Source: a bacterium CG_4_9_14_3_um_filter_65_15 (GTDB lineage: Bacteria > Krumholzibacteriota > Krumholzibacteriia > LZORAL124-64-63). Taken from it: DNA of 36,882 nucleotides. The position numbers and the translations under genes are program-made. Positions within the stretch are counted from its first letter, which is position 1; every line of letters begins with the position of its first letter. Below the pieces are notes generated by a model, which worked only from the letters and a program-made list of their open reading frames with translations, was not told the DNA's origin and did not search any database. Of the stretch, positions 15,404-24,400 are shown one piece after another. Location of the stretch: NCBI GenBank assembly GCA_002790835.1, contig PFVX01000012.1, positions 1 to 36,882 on the forward strand. Direction: 5' to 3'.

Positions 15404-16377
15404 CGTCGGACCCATCCCTGGCTGAGGGCGTCACGCCCGTGATAGGTGATGATCAGGTCGCTGCCGGCGCGGCGCATGGACATCAGGTTTTCGCGCACGA
15501 TGGCGGCCTCGTCGACCAGCCCGGCCTTGGCGGCGGCCTTCACCAGGGAATACTCGCCGCTGACGTTGTAGCAGACCACCGGGCAAAGCACTTCCGCGCG
15601 CACCCGGCGCACGATGTCCAGGTAGGCCAGGGCGGGCTTGACCATGACCATGTCGGCGCCTTCCTGCAGGTCCAGCAGCACTTCCAGGACGGCCTCCCGC
15701 CCGTTGCGCGGATCCATCTGATAGGTCTTGCGGTCGCCCTGCGGGGCGCTGTCGCACGCGTCGCGGAAGGGGCCGTAGTAGGCGCTGGCGTACTTGGCGC
15801 TGTAGGCCAGGATGCTGGTGTTCACGAAACCGCCGGCGTCGAGCTTTTCGCGGATGGCGCCGACGCGGCCGTCCATCATGTCGCTGGGGCTGACGATGTC
15901 CGCGCCGGCCTGGGCGTGGCTCAGGGCCATGCGGGCCAGTTGTTTCACGCTGGGGTCGTTGACCACCACGCCGTCCTCGAGGAATCCGCAGTGCCCGTGG
16001 CTGGTGTAGGCGCACAAGCAGACGTCGGTGACGGCGATGATGTCCGAACCGAAGCTTTTCTTCATCGCGCGCAGGGATTGCTGCACGACGCCTTTGTCGT
16101 CGAGGGCCGAGTCGCCGTGCTCGTCCTTGTGCTCGGGCACGCCGAACAGCAGGTGCGACCGCAGACCCAGTTCGAGGTCGGCCTCGATCTCGGGAATGAG
16201 CTGGTCGGTCGACACGTGGTGGATGCCGGGCATGCTGGGGATCTCTTCGCGGATGCCCTTGCCGGGCACCACGAAGTGGGGGGTGATCAGATGGTCGGCG
16301 CAAACATCGGTCTCGGCGCACATTTCACGCAGAACGGGGTTGGCGCGCAGGCGGCGCGGACGGTCCAGCAGATTCAT
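15400..16377 (-). CDS. hemB: Porphobilinogen synthase (5-aminolevulinate dehydratase)
   Basis: The 325-residue enzyme condenses two 5-aminolevulinates to porphobilinogen. The metal-binding segment DVCLCAYTSHGHCG carries C120, C122 and C130, the three-cysteine zinc site, so this is a zinc-type rather than a magnesium-only enzyme. The two active-site lysines are K195 in YSAKYASAYYGPFRDA and K247 in MVMVKPALAYLD. SPSDMMDGRV (163-172) is also conserved. The ATG at 16377 overlaps the hemD stop in ATGA, and the gene ends in ATGA with hemL, so the three are tightly coupled. Confidence 0.97.
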   Translation of the reverse strand: MNLLDRPRRLRANPVLREMCAETDVCADHLITPHFVVPGKGIREEIPSMPGIHHVSTDQLIPEIEADLELGLRSHLLFGVPEHKDEHGDSALDDKGVVQQSLRAMKKSFGSDIIAVTDVCLCAYTSHGHCGFLEDGVVVNDPSVKQLARMALSHAQAGADIVSPSDMMDGRVGAIREKLDAGGFVNTSILAYSAKYASAYYGPFRDACDSAPQGDRKTYQMDPRNGREAVLEVLLDLQEGADMVMVKPALAYLDIVRRVRAEVLCPVVCYNVSGEYSLVKAAAKAGLVDEAAIVRENLMSMRRAGSDLIITYHGRDALSQGWVRR

Positions 16378-17096
16378 GACGGATTCTCCGGGCTGGAGGT
16401 GACAGGGTCGATGTCCAGGCCGGCGGCCCGGACCATGCTTGCGAGATCGGGGGCGGCGGCCACGCGGGGAAAAAAGCCGGCCTCACGGGCCGCATCGGCG
16501 GTCGTGTCTCCGATGGCGACGCACGCCGGCCTATCCTGCCAGGTGGCGCAGAAGGCGCGAACCGTGGAAGGGCTGCAGAAGAATACGGTGTCCCCCGGCG
16601 ACCAGGGAGACGGCGGCAGTTCACCCGGCGGCACCGGGGCGGTGCGGTAAAGGGCGGGGGCGGTCACCGCAAAACCGGCGCGGGCCAGGATCTCCAGCGG
16701 TTCGCCCACGCGTTTTTCCGGGCCCGGCCACAGGACGGTCGCGGGACCGGAGTGGGTCTGGGTGAAGGCGGCGGCGAATTCATCGCCGTCCCGGCAACCG
16801 GGATCGAAATCCACGGTGAATCCACCCGCGGCCAGGGCGGCCGAAGTCCCCGAGCCCAGGGCGCCGATGCGGGCGATTCCCCGCACAAGGCCGGACTCCG
16901 CGAAGGCCGTCACCGCCTGGGGCGAGGAGAACAGGATCCAGTCCCAGGCCTGACCGGCGACGCCGTCGGGCAAGGGCACGGGCTCGAAGCGGATCAAGGG
17001 CAGCTCCATCACCGGGATGTCCGCCAGGCGCAGCGCAAGGGACCACTCGCGGTTGCGTTCGTGTTGGCGGGTCAGGACGATGCGGTCTGCAGCCAT
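16374..17096 (-). CDS. hemD: Uroporphyrinogen-III synthase
   Basis: The 240-residue enzyme closes hydroxymethylbilane to uroporphyrinogen III with inversion of ring D. HemD sequences are poorly conserved, and identification rests on marks plus position. The N-terminus IVLTRQHERN starts the first half-domain. WDWILFSSPQAVTAFAE (51-67) and IGALGSGTSAAL are the typical I-F-x-S-x-x-A-V and G-x-x-T-A-x-x-L blocks. DTVFFCSPSTVRAF and CVAIGDTTADAA near the end repeat them in the second half. It lies 4 nt after hemC and overlaps hemB by 4 nt, the classic hemC-hemD order. Confidence 0.88.
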   Translation of the reverse strand: MAADRIVLTRQHERNREWSLALRLADIPVMELPLIRFEPVPLPDGVAGQAWDWILFSSPQAVTAFAESGLVRGIARIGALGSGTSAALAAGGFTVDFDPGCRDGDEFAAAFTQTHSGPATVLWPGPEKRVGEPLEILARAGFAVTAPALYRTAPVPPGELPPSPWSPGDTVFFCSPSTVRAFCATWQDRPACVAIGDTTADAAREAGFFPRVAAAPDLASMVRAAGLDIDPVTSSPENPS

Positions 17097-17100
17097 GGTG

Positions 17101-18036
17101 TCAACGACTCCGATGGGCCTGGATGGCGGCCCAGGCTTCAGCCAAAAGGGTGTCCGGATCGGACGCGTCCAGGGTCAGGTGCAGGGGCGCGGGGTCGTCC
17201 ACGTCGGCGGCCAGGAAGGCCTCCAGGTGCCAGCCGCCATCGGTGGGCATGACGTGGGCGCCGAAGGGAATCTGGCAACCCCCTTCCAGGCGCAGCAACA
17301 GCTCCCGTTCGACGGCCACCGCTCGGGCGGGGTCGGAGCAGTGCAACCGGGCCAGACTGCCGAGCCAGGGTTCCTCGTCGCGGCACTGGATGCCCAGCAT
17401 GCCCTGGGCCGGGGCGGGCACGAAGTCCGCGGTCCCCAGAGGCCGCGCGAACAGGTCGCTCAGGTCAACCTCCAGACGCACCAGGCCCGCGCGCGCCAAC
17501 ATGATGGCGTCGTAAGGCTCCTCGCGCAGTTTCCCTACCCGGGTGGGCACGTTGCCGCGCAGGTCGACCAGCACCAGATCGGGCCGCAGGCGCCGGATCT
17601 GGGCCTGGCGTCGCGCCGCGCTGGTGCCGATGCGGGCGCCTTCGCGCAAAGGCAGCGTCTCGCCCGCCTGGAGGCGGGCCTCGTCGACGGCCTCGGGTTT
17701 GGCGAGCAGCATTTCGCGGGGATCCTCACGGCCCACCATGGCGCACAGCGTCAGCCCCGGGGGCATGGCCGTGGACAGGTCCTTGAGCGAATGCACGGCG
17801 AAATCCACCTGTCCCGAAAGCTGGGCTTCCTCGAGCTCCTTGGTGAAAAAGCCCTTGCCTTCGAGCTTGGAGAACGGCACGTCGTCGATCCGATCGCCCG
17901 TGGTCTTGATGATCGTGATCTCGGTGGCGATCCCCAGCCCTTCGAGCATGCCGGAGATGGTGTGGGCCTGCCAAAGGGCCAAGGCGCTGCCGCGGGTTCC
18001 GAGTCGGAAGAGCGGGGAATCGTTGGAGGCGTTCAC
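17101..18036 (-). CDS. hemC: Hydroxymethylbilane synthase (porphobilinogen deaminase)
   Basis: The 311-residue enzyme polymerises four porphobilinogens on its dipyrromethane cofactor to hydroxymethylbilane. The N-terminus LFRLGTRGSALALWQA is diagnostic. DFAVHSLKDLST contains the catalytic Asp (D86), R-x-G-T-S-A-A-R-R-Q lies at about 135-144, and the cofactor-binding Cys is C254 in LEGGCQIPFGAH. A GTG start at 18036 follows GAAGGA by 6 nt. This is the first gene of the ten-gene haem operon, and the promoter and palindrome described below lie directly upstream. Confidence 0.96.
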   Translation of the reverse strand: MNASNDSPLFRLGTRGSALALWQAHTISGMLEGLGIATEITIIKTTGDRIDDVPFSKLEGKGFFTKELEEAQLSGQVDFAVHSLKDLSTAMPPGLTLCAMVGREDPREMLLAKPEAVDEARLQAGETLPLREGARIGTSAARRQAQIRRLRPDLVLVDLRGNVPTRVGKLREEPYDAIMLARAGLVRLEVDLSDLFARPLGTADFVPAPAQGMLGIQCRDEEPWLGSLARLHCSDPARAVAVERELLLRLEGGCQIPFGAHVMPTDGGWHLEAFLAADVDDPAPLHLTLDASDPDTLLAEAWAAIQAHRSR

Positions 18037-18063
18037 GGGCGATCCTTCGGTGCGAGGTTTTTT

Positions 18064-18077
18064 GTTAACCGATTAAC
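18064..18077. promoter_or_regulatory. Palindromic operator candidate of the haem operon
   Basis: GTTAA and TTAAC form a perfect 5-bp dyad separated by CCGA. It lies directly downstream of the candidate -10 box of hemC and about 30 bp before the GTG start. The 5-4-5 geometry is that of CRP/FNR-type sites, though the half-site is not the classic TTGAT. A bound regulator here would block transcription initiation. The regulator is unknown. Confidence 0.4.
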
Positions 18078-18107
18078 TTTATGGTGGAATCCAGCCCCGA
18101 TTGTCAC
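18078..18107 (-). promoter_or_regulatory. Candidate promoter of the hem operon
   Basis: On the minus strand GTGACA (18107-18102) matches the -35 consensus at five of six positions, and CATAAA (18083-18078) matches the -10 consensus at four of six. The spacer is 18 bp. The start site would fall inside or just after the GTTAA-N4-TTAAC dyad, leaving a leader of about 35 nt before hemC. Confidence 0.45.
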
Positions 18108-18220
18108 CAAGGAGTCATTTTTCGGGAAAATTCCCGGACAGATTCCACCCGGAAAACATAGTCATCGTCTGGGCGAAATCCTAAAGTTTCCCTGCCACGG
18201 ACGGGGGGAGCCGGTCGGGC

Positions 18221-18248
18221 TTGCACGAACCCGGCAACGTGATAGGAT
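18221..18248 (+). promoter_or_regulatory. Weak candidate promoter of addB-addA
   Basis: TTGCAC at 18221-18226 and TAGGAT at 18243-18248 are separated by 16 bp. TGA directly before the -10 makes it an extended -10 element. The -35 match is poor (three of six). It sits 30 bp before the proposed addB start codon. It is proposed mainly because the intergenic region is short and holds no better candidate on this strand. Confidence 0.3.
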
Positions 18249-18277
18249 CCGGACCTTATCCCGATCTGGAGCGAACC

Positions 18278-21200
18278 GTGAAGATCCACGAAATTTCCCT
18301 GTCCCAGGACCTGCTGCGGACCATGGCCGAGACGCTGTGGTCGGCGATGCCGCCGTCTGACCTGCCGGATTGCCTGATCCTGCTCCCTTCCAGCCGCGCT
18401 TGCCGCACGCTGGAACACGTCCTGCTGGACCTGGCCCGGGAAAGGGACGGTCTGGCCGCGCTGTTGTTGCCCCGCATCACGACGTTGACCCAGTGGAGCG
18501 AAGCCGCGGCGGCGCTGGCGGGCGTGGACCTCGACAACCTGCCCGATCCCCGGGTGCGGCCCCTGGTTCTGGCGCCCCGCTTGGCCACCCTGCCCTGGTT
18601 GAAGGAGCATCCTGCCAGCGCGGCGGGCATGGCCGAGGAATTCATCACCCTGTTCGACGAGGCGCGGCTGGAGGAGTGCGACGGGCGGTTGCTGCGCGAG
18701 GGCGGGGGCGCCGACGCCGACGCCGACGCCTGGGCCGGCGCCGGTCCCGATGCGGAGGCCACGGCCGCCGATGTGCGGCGCATCCGGGAGGTCTGGCAAC
18801 TCTACCGTGGGCTCGTGCGGCGGGATCGCGTGGACGCCATGGTGGATCTGGCCAGCCGGATCGGCGGGCCGCAAGAGGTGGACATGCCGCGGTCGGCCCT
18901 GGTGATGGCCGGGGGCTTCGGGCGCCTCGACCGCATCGAGGCCAAGCTGTTGCAGGCGGCCCTGGATTGCGGTGACCAGGCCCAGCTCTTCTTGCCGGAT
19001 GCGGGGGGCGACGACCACCTCGACCGCGCGTTCTGCGCCACCTGGTCCGATCCAGCCGGCACCGATGGCACCGGCCCGTTCGGTCCCGCCGCGCGGTTGC
19101 GACGCGGCCTGTCCCCGGCCGGCGGCCCTCCCTTGGATGCGGCCCCGGCCAAGCCGGCACCCCTGTCGCTGCGGGAGCGCCTCGAGGCCGCCCGGCGGGA
19201 AAACGGTTCCCCCGATGCCCGCGCACGGATCACCCTGGCCTCCTGCGCCGACCCGGAGACGGAGGCCCGCTTCGTGGTCGATCGGGTCGTGCAGCACCTG
19301 CGCGCCGCAGGGGAGGATCCCGAACCCCTGGCCGTTGCCACACCCGATCCGCGCCTGGCATCCCGCATCCTGGCCATGTTGCAGGACGCGGGCATCGAGG
19401 CGGACAACACCCTGGGTCGCCCTCTGGCCTCGCAACCGGCGGGGCTGCTGATGCGCTTCATGCTGCGGACGGCGTTGACCGGCCTGCGCGCCGAGCCGCT
19501 GCTGGAGGTCCTGACCCATCCTTTCGTGTCCCTGCCCGTGGCGCGGGGGGCGCACCCGGTGTGGACCCTGCGCCTGGAAAAGCTCTTTCGCCGGGATGAT
19601 GCCCCGCAAATGGGCCTGGCGGGTCTGGGTCGACACGCCGCCGAGCGCGACCAGGTTGTGCGCGACCTGTTCGGCACCACGGAACCGGGCATGGTCGAGT
19701 TCGTGGGCCTGATCGAGGATGCTTTCGCGCCGCTGCTGGAACTGGCCGGTCGCCCGCACGCCACCTGGAGCGAGCACGTGGCCGCCTGCCGGGCCAGCTG
19801 GCGGGCGTTGACCGAAGGCGGCGCAGGATCCCGGAACGAGGAACGCCAGGACGAGACCGCCCTGCAGGGGATCTGGGAAATGCTGGAGGCCAACGCAGCC
19901 CTTCTGGACCCGCTCTCCCTCGCCGATTTCGCGGCCACCTCGGGCCGGCTGCTGGCGGCCGAAATGGTCGTTCCGCACCGTCCCCGCAACCTGCCGGTGA
20001 TGGTGACGGGGCTGGTGGAAATGCGCCTGGAGCAACGGGCCAACCTGATTCTGGCCGGTCTGCGCGAGGATGTGTTTCCCGCGCCGGCCCCGCCCCGCTT
20101 CCTGATGACGCCGGGGGCCCGCAGCCGGTTGGGCCTGCCGGGATGGCGCGAACACCTGGGCCTGGAAGCGGAGCTCATGTTGCGCCTGCTCAACAACGGC
20201 GTTCGGGTCACCGTGACCTGGCCCACCGAGGAAGGGGGGCAGCCCGTGCTGCCCAGCCCCCTGGTGAGCCGCCTGGCCCTGGCGCTGGATCGTCCCGCCG
20301 AGGTCGATGCCGAGGCGCCCGTCGCGGCGATCCCCCTCTGGCGCAGCGCCGCTGCGGCGGAAGACGAAATCTCGGCGGCCCAGCTGGCGTTCATGGTGGA
20401 TCCGCGTCCCACCCGGGCCCTGGTCCCGTGCCGCGCTCAGAACCAGCTGAGCTGGACGGCCCTGCGCCAGTGGCGCGAATGTCCCTATCGCTTCCTGATG
20501 GAGCGCCGCTTTGCGCTCAGCCGCGAAGAGGATCTGCGCCGGGAATTCAGCCGCATGGACTACGGCAGCCTCGTCCACGGCGCGCTGTACGATTTTCTGG
20601 CCCCCGGCGGTGAGGGACTGCGGCGGCTGGAAAGCGGTGACGAGACCGGCGCCCTGGCGGCCCTGGACGCCGCGGCCGATGCCCGTTTCTCCCCCGGCAG
20701 CGAAGAGTTGCCCGTGCGCCGCCTCTGGCTGGACAGCTTCCGGCGCGTCATCCCCGCGGTGGTCAGCACCGAACTGGCCCGCCTGCAGACCTGGCGGCCG
20801 CATCTGCTGGAACAGAAGTTCGCCGCCCCGCTGGAGGTCCTGGTGGATGGGACCCAGGGCCGCTGCGCCGGCCTCGAGGGGCCGCAATTCCAGCCGTCCG
20901 GTGGCTGGGAGGCGGCCCGCGAGCGTTCCTGCGGGATCGTCCTGCGCGGAACCCTGGACCGGTTGGACCAGTCGCGCCGCGACCCTGCCGAGACCGCGGT
21001 CCTGGACTACAAGACCGGCCTGGTGCCCACCGCCGGCCGGGTGGGAAAATTGGAGGACCTGCAGATCATCCTCTATGCGGCCGCGGTGGAGGCCGGGGTG
21101 GTGGATCCCGACCTGCAGGGCGTGAAGGTGGTCGAGGGTTCCTACTATCGTCTTCAGGAGGGCGAGGCCGGTCCGCCGGCCAAGCCGCATTTGCCGGGCG

Positions 21201-21460
21201 CGAGCGACGAAGGACGCCAGCTGCTGGCCGCGGGAATGGTGCGGCTCATCGAACTGGCCCTGGAAGCGGCCGCCACCGGCGCCGTCTACCCGGTTCTGGC
21301 CGAGGAGGCGCGCGCCGCCTCGGCTTCCGGCCTGCCCTGCCGGACCTGCGATCTGCGTGGGGTGTGCCGCATCGAGGAGGAGCGGGGCCGACCGGGGTAT
21401 CCGCCGGGGCTCTGGCTGGGGCTGGATGGCATCATCCACCAGCGGGAAGGAGCCTTCTGA
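18278..21460 (+). CDS. addB: AddB-like subunit of the recombination helicase-nuclease, with Fe-S nuclease domain
   Basis: The 1060-residue protein would pair with the AddA encoded next to it to process double-strand breaks for RecA loading. The N-terminal two-thirds resemble a UvrD-like fold without an intact Walker A: ILLPSSRACRTLEHVL stands where the P-loop would be. The C-terminal part is a PD-(D/E)XK nuclease with VLDYKTG (D910 and K912) and a downstream Q in EDLQIILY. Four cysteines bracket it: C735 in CPYRFLM and C1021, C1024, C1030 in CRTCDLRGVC. This is the iron-sulfur-stapled nuclease arrangement known from AddB. The start is GTG 18278, after GGAG at 6 nt. The stop overlaps the addA start by one base (TGATG). 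Confidence 0.88.
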   Translation: MKIHEISLSQDLLRTMAETLWSAMPPSDLPDCLILLPSSRACRTLEHVLLDLARERDGLAALLLPRITTLTQWSEAAAALAGVDLDNLPDPRVRPLVLAPRLATLPWLKEHPASAAGMAEEFITLFDEARLEECDGRLLREGGGADADADAWAGAGPDAEATAADVRRIREVWQLYRGLVRRDRVDAMVDLASRIGGPQEVDMPRSALVMAGGFGRLDRIEAKLLQAALDCGDQAQLFLPDAGGDDHLDRAFCATWSDPAGTDGTGPFGPAARLRRGLSPAGGPPLDAAPAKPAPLSLRERLEAARRENGSPDARARITLASCADPETEARFVVDRVVQHLRAAGEDPEPLAVATPDPRLASRILAMLQDAGIEADNTLGRPLASQPAGLLMRFMLRTALTGLRAEPLLEVLTHPFVSLPVARGAHPVWTLRLEKLFRRDDAPQMGLAGLGRHAAERDQVVRDLFGTTEPGMVEFVGLIEDAFAPLLELAGRPHATWSEHVAACRASWRALTEGGAGSRNEERQDETALQGIWEMLEANAALLDPLSLADFAATSGRLLAAEMVVPHRPRNLPVMVTGLVEMRLEQRANLILAGLREDVFPAPAPPRFLMTPGARSRLGLPGWREHLGLEAELMLRLLNNGVRVTVTWPTEEGGQPVLPSPLVSRLALALDRPAEVDAEAPVAAIPLWRSAAAAEDEISAAQLAFMVDPRPTRALVPCRAQNQLSWTALRQWRECPYRFLMERRFALSREEDLRREFSRMDYGSLVHGALYDFLAPGGEGLRRLESGDETGALAALDAAADARFSPGSEELPVRRLWLDSFRRVIPAVVSTELARLQTWRPHLLEQKFAAPLEVLVDGTQGRCAGLEGPQFQPSGGWEAARERSCGIVLRGTLDRLDQSRRDPAETAVLDYKTGLVPTAGRVGKLEDLQIILYAAAVEAGVVDPDLQGVKVVEGSYYRLQEGEAGPPAKPHLPGASDEGRQLLAAGMVRLIELALEAAATGAVYPVLAEEARAASASGLPCRTCDLRGVCRIEEERGRPGYPPGLWLGLDGIIHQREGAF

Positions 21461-24400
21461 TGGCCCCCGAGCGCAACGACGCGGGCCAGGCCGCCCGCTT
21501 GACCCAACTCCAGGCCGCCGGGCCCGATTATTCGGTCCTGTTGCGGGCCGGGGCCGGTTCGGGCAAGACCCACACCCTGGTCGACCGCTTTCTGCGTCTG
21601 TGCATCCAGGCCCCGGCCCGGATGCTCGCGGAATCGGAGGATCCGGCCGCGGCCGACGTCCTCTATCCGGGCATCGCTCCCCGCTCCATTCTGGCGATCA
21701 CGTTCACGCGCAAGGCGGCGGTGGAGATCAAGAGCCGCCTGCTGGAACGGGCGCGGGATCTGGCCCTCGCCGCGGCGCCCGATCTGCGCGCAAAGCTGGA
21801 GGACCTGTGCGGCCGTCCGCCCTCGAAGGGTGAGAACCAGCGGGCCACCGCCCTGTACGAGCAAATCCTCGAACATCCCCAGGGGCTGAAGATCGGGACC
21901 ATCCACCATTTCTGTCAGCTGATCCTGGGCCGCTTCGCCGTGGAGGCGGGGCTCGATCCGGGATACACCGTGCTCGAGGACACGGCCGAGCTCGAGGACG
22001 AGGCCCTGGACGAGATCGAACGCCGGTTGGCCCTGGACGACGGGCTGGCCCGCGAAGCGCGCATCCTGGGCAAGAATCCCGGTGCGATCCGCAAGGCCTT
22101 GGGAACCATCTTTCCCGCCCGCATGCGCCTGGAACGCTGGCGGGTGGGGCTGGATGCCAAGGGGCTGGATGCCAAGGAGGAGACCGCCGAACCGGCCATG
22201 CAGGAAGACCTGCGCCGAAGGCTGTTCCCGCAACACCCGGCCGGTGTGGTGCCGGGCCAGGCGGATTTGCTGGCCGATCTGGTCCGGGAGCTGGAGGAAT
22301 TCGCCGGCTCCGGCCTCGATGGTGTCCTGGAGGAGCTCGGTCCCGAGGCCGCTCGCCTGACTCCCACCGCGCGCGAAAAGGTGCGCAAGGAGGCCCGGGA
22401 GGCGGCCGATGTCTGCGCCGCGACCTTGGAGCGTTTGCGGTCCGCGGCGCCCGGGTTGGCCCACGACCAGGCCGCGAGCGAGGTCCCGGCGGCGATCCGT
22501 GCGGCGAGTAAGCCCTTGCTGAAGGCCGACGGCGCCCCGCGCCGCTTCGCCACGGGCAAGAATGACCCCGAGCTCAAGGATCGCTATCAGGACCTGGTCA
22601 TGGCCGCGGGCCGGGAGATCCTGGACCTGCTGCGGGCCTTCGACCTGCGGGATCTGCTGCTGCGCAATGCGGCCCTGCTGAAGCTGGGTCTGCCGGTTCT
22701 GGAGGTCTACGAGGGTCTCAAGCAGCGCGACCGGGTGGTGGATTTCCAGGATCTGGAAGAACTCGCCCGCAACCTGATGGGCGACGAGGCCCGGGCGATT
22801 TCGCTGCTGTACCGGTTGGACGAATCCATCACCCACATCATGGTGGACGAATTCCAGGACACCAATTTCAATCAGTGCGAGATCCTGGACCCCTTGACGC
22901 GGGAATTCCTCTCCGGGGGATCGGGTCAGACGGCGTTCCCCACGGTCTTCTATGTGGGTGACGTCAAGCAGTCCATTTACGGATTCCGCGGCGCGGAACC
23001 GCAGATCTTCGGCGACCTGGCGACCGAGTTCGGCCTGCTCTCGGGCGGGGACGATTCCCCGGAGCCGGGCTTGACGCGGGTGCTGACCCTGCCCACCAAC
23101 TTTCGCAGCCTGCCGGCCATCACCACCGGCACGGGCGAGCTTTTCTCGCATCCGCCGCTGGCCGAGGCCATCGGCGGGGCGGGGGACGAGGTCCGTCAAC
23201 GGAGTTACCGCCAGGGCGACGAGGGATGCCTGTGGATCCTGCCGCCGTTTGCCCCGGACGAAGATGACGACACCAGCGGGGACCAGCTTGCGGCCGCAGC
23301 GGCGGCCCAGCTGGTGCGCGGTCTGGCCGGACGCGCCGAGACCCGGGACAAGGCGGACCCGACGCGCCTGCGCCCCCTGGTCTGGCAGGACTTTCTCGTG
23401 CTGATGCGAACGCGCACCCAGGCGGGCCTTTACGAGGACGCTTTCCGTCGCGCCGGAATTCCCATCAATCCGTCCGGACGGGGGGCCTTGGCCACCACCC
23501 GCGAGATCCAGGACCTGCTGGCCCTGTTGCGCTGGCTGGTGTGGCCCGAAGACGATATCGCCCTGGCCACGGTGCTGCGCAGCCCGTTGTTCCGGCTGGA
23601 CCAGGCCGGGATCCAGAAAGTCCTGGCGCGGCCGGGCCTGCTGGACGAGCGCCCCGACGGGTCGGGGTACCGCACGCCGCGGGGCCTGTGGGAATCCCTG
23701 CGCGATGCGGACGATGACCCCGTCTGCGGACGGGCGGTGCGACTGCTGAAGAACTGGCGCGACCGGGCGGGTTACGAACACTGCCATGACCTGGTGCGCC
23801 GCATCTACCGGGAAGGCGACGTGCTGGAGCGATACCGCGCCGCTCTCGGGGAGCAGGCGGTCTACAACCTGGAACGCATCCACGACCTGACCCTCGGGCG
23901 CGAGCTGGCGGCCATGCCCACGGTCCGCGGCCTGATCCGCCTGCTGGAGCGGGCCTTGCGCCGAGGCGGGCAGGAGGTGGGTTTGGTCCCCGAGGCGGGC
24001 GACGGCGGTCGGGTGAATTTCATGACCATCCACGGCGCCAAGGGTCTGGAAGCGCCGGTGGTCCTGTACGTCGACGCGGACAAGGGGCCGGGCCGGGAGG
24101 ATGTCCAGGTCCTGCTGGAGGCGGACGATGCCTGTTCGCCTCTGTTGCTGGTGTCCACCAAACAGGGCCGGCACCGGACGGACGGACGGCAGGACGCGGT
24201 CACCCTGGCCGTGGGTGCGGCGGCCGACCGCCGCCGGACCGAGGACGCCAATCTCGATTACGTGGCCATGACGCGGGCCCGGGATCGCCTCTACATCCTG
24301 GGGGGGGACCAGAGTCCCCAGGAGAAGGAGCACGACAGTCCCTTGCGGCGGATCCGGGCGAGCGCCGACCAGGCGGGATGCGCCCACGTCCAGCTGGGGT

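Noticed and set aside
18104-21439. Very long minus-strand open frame opposite addB
   Set aside because: It is a shadow of a GC-rich gene. Its product is Gln/Gly/Arg/His-rich without domains, while the plus strand shows the nuclease motifs. The same holds for 21286-24387 minus and 4796-6712 minus.
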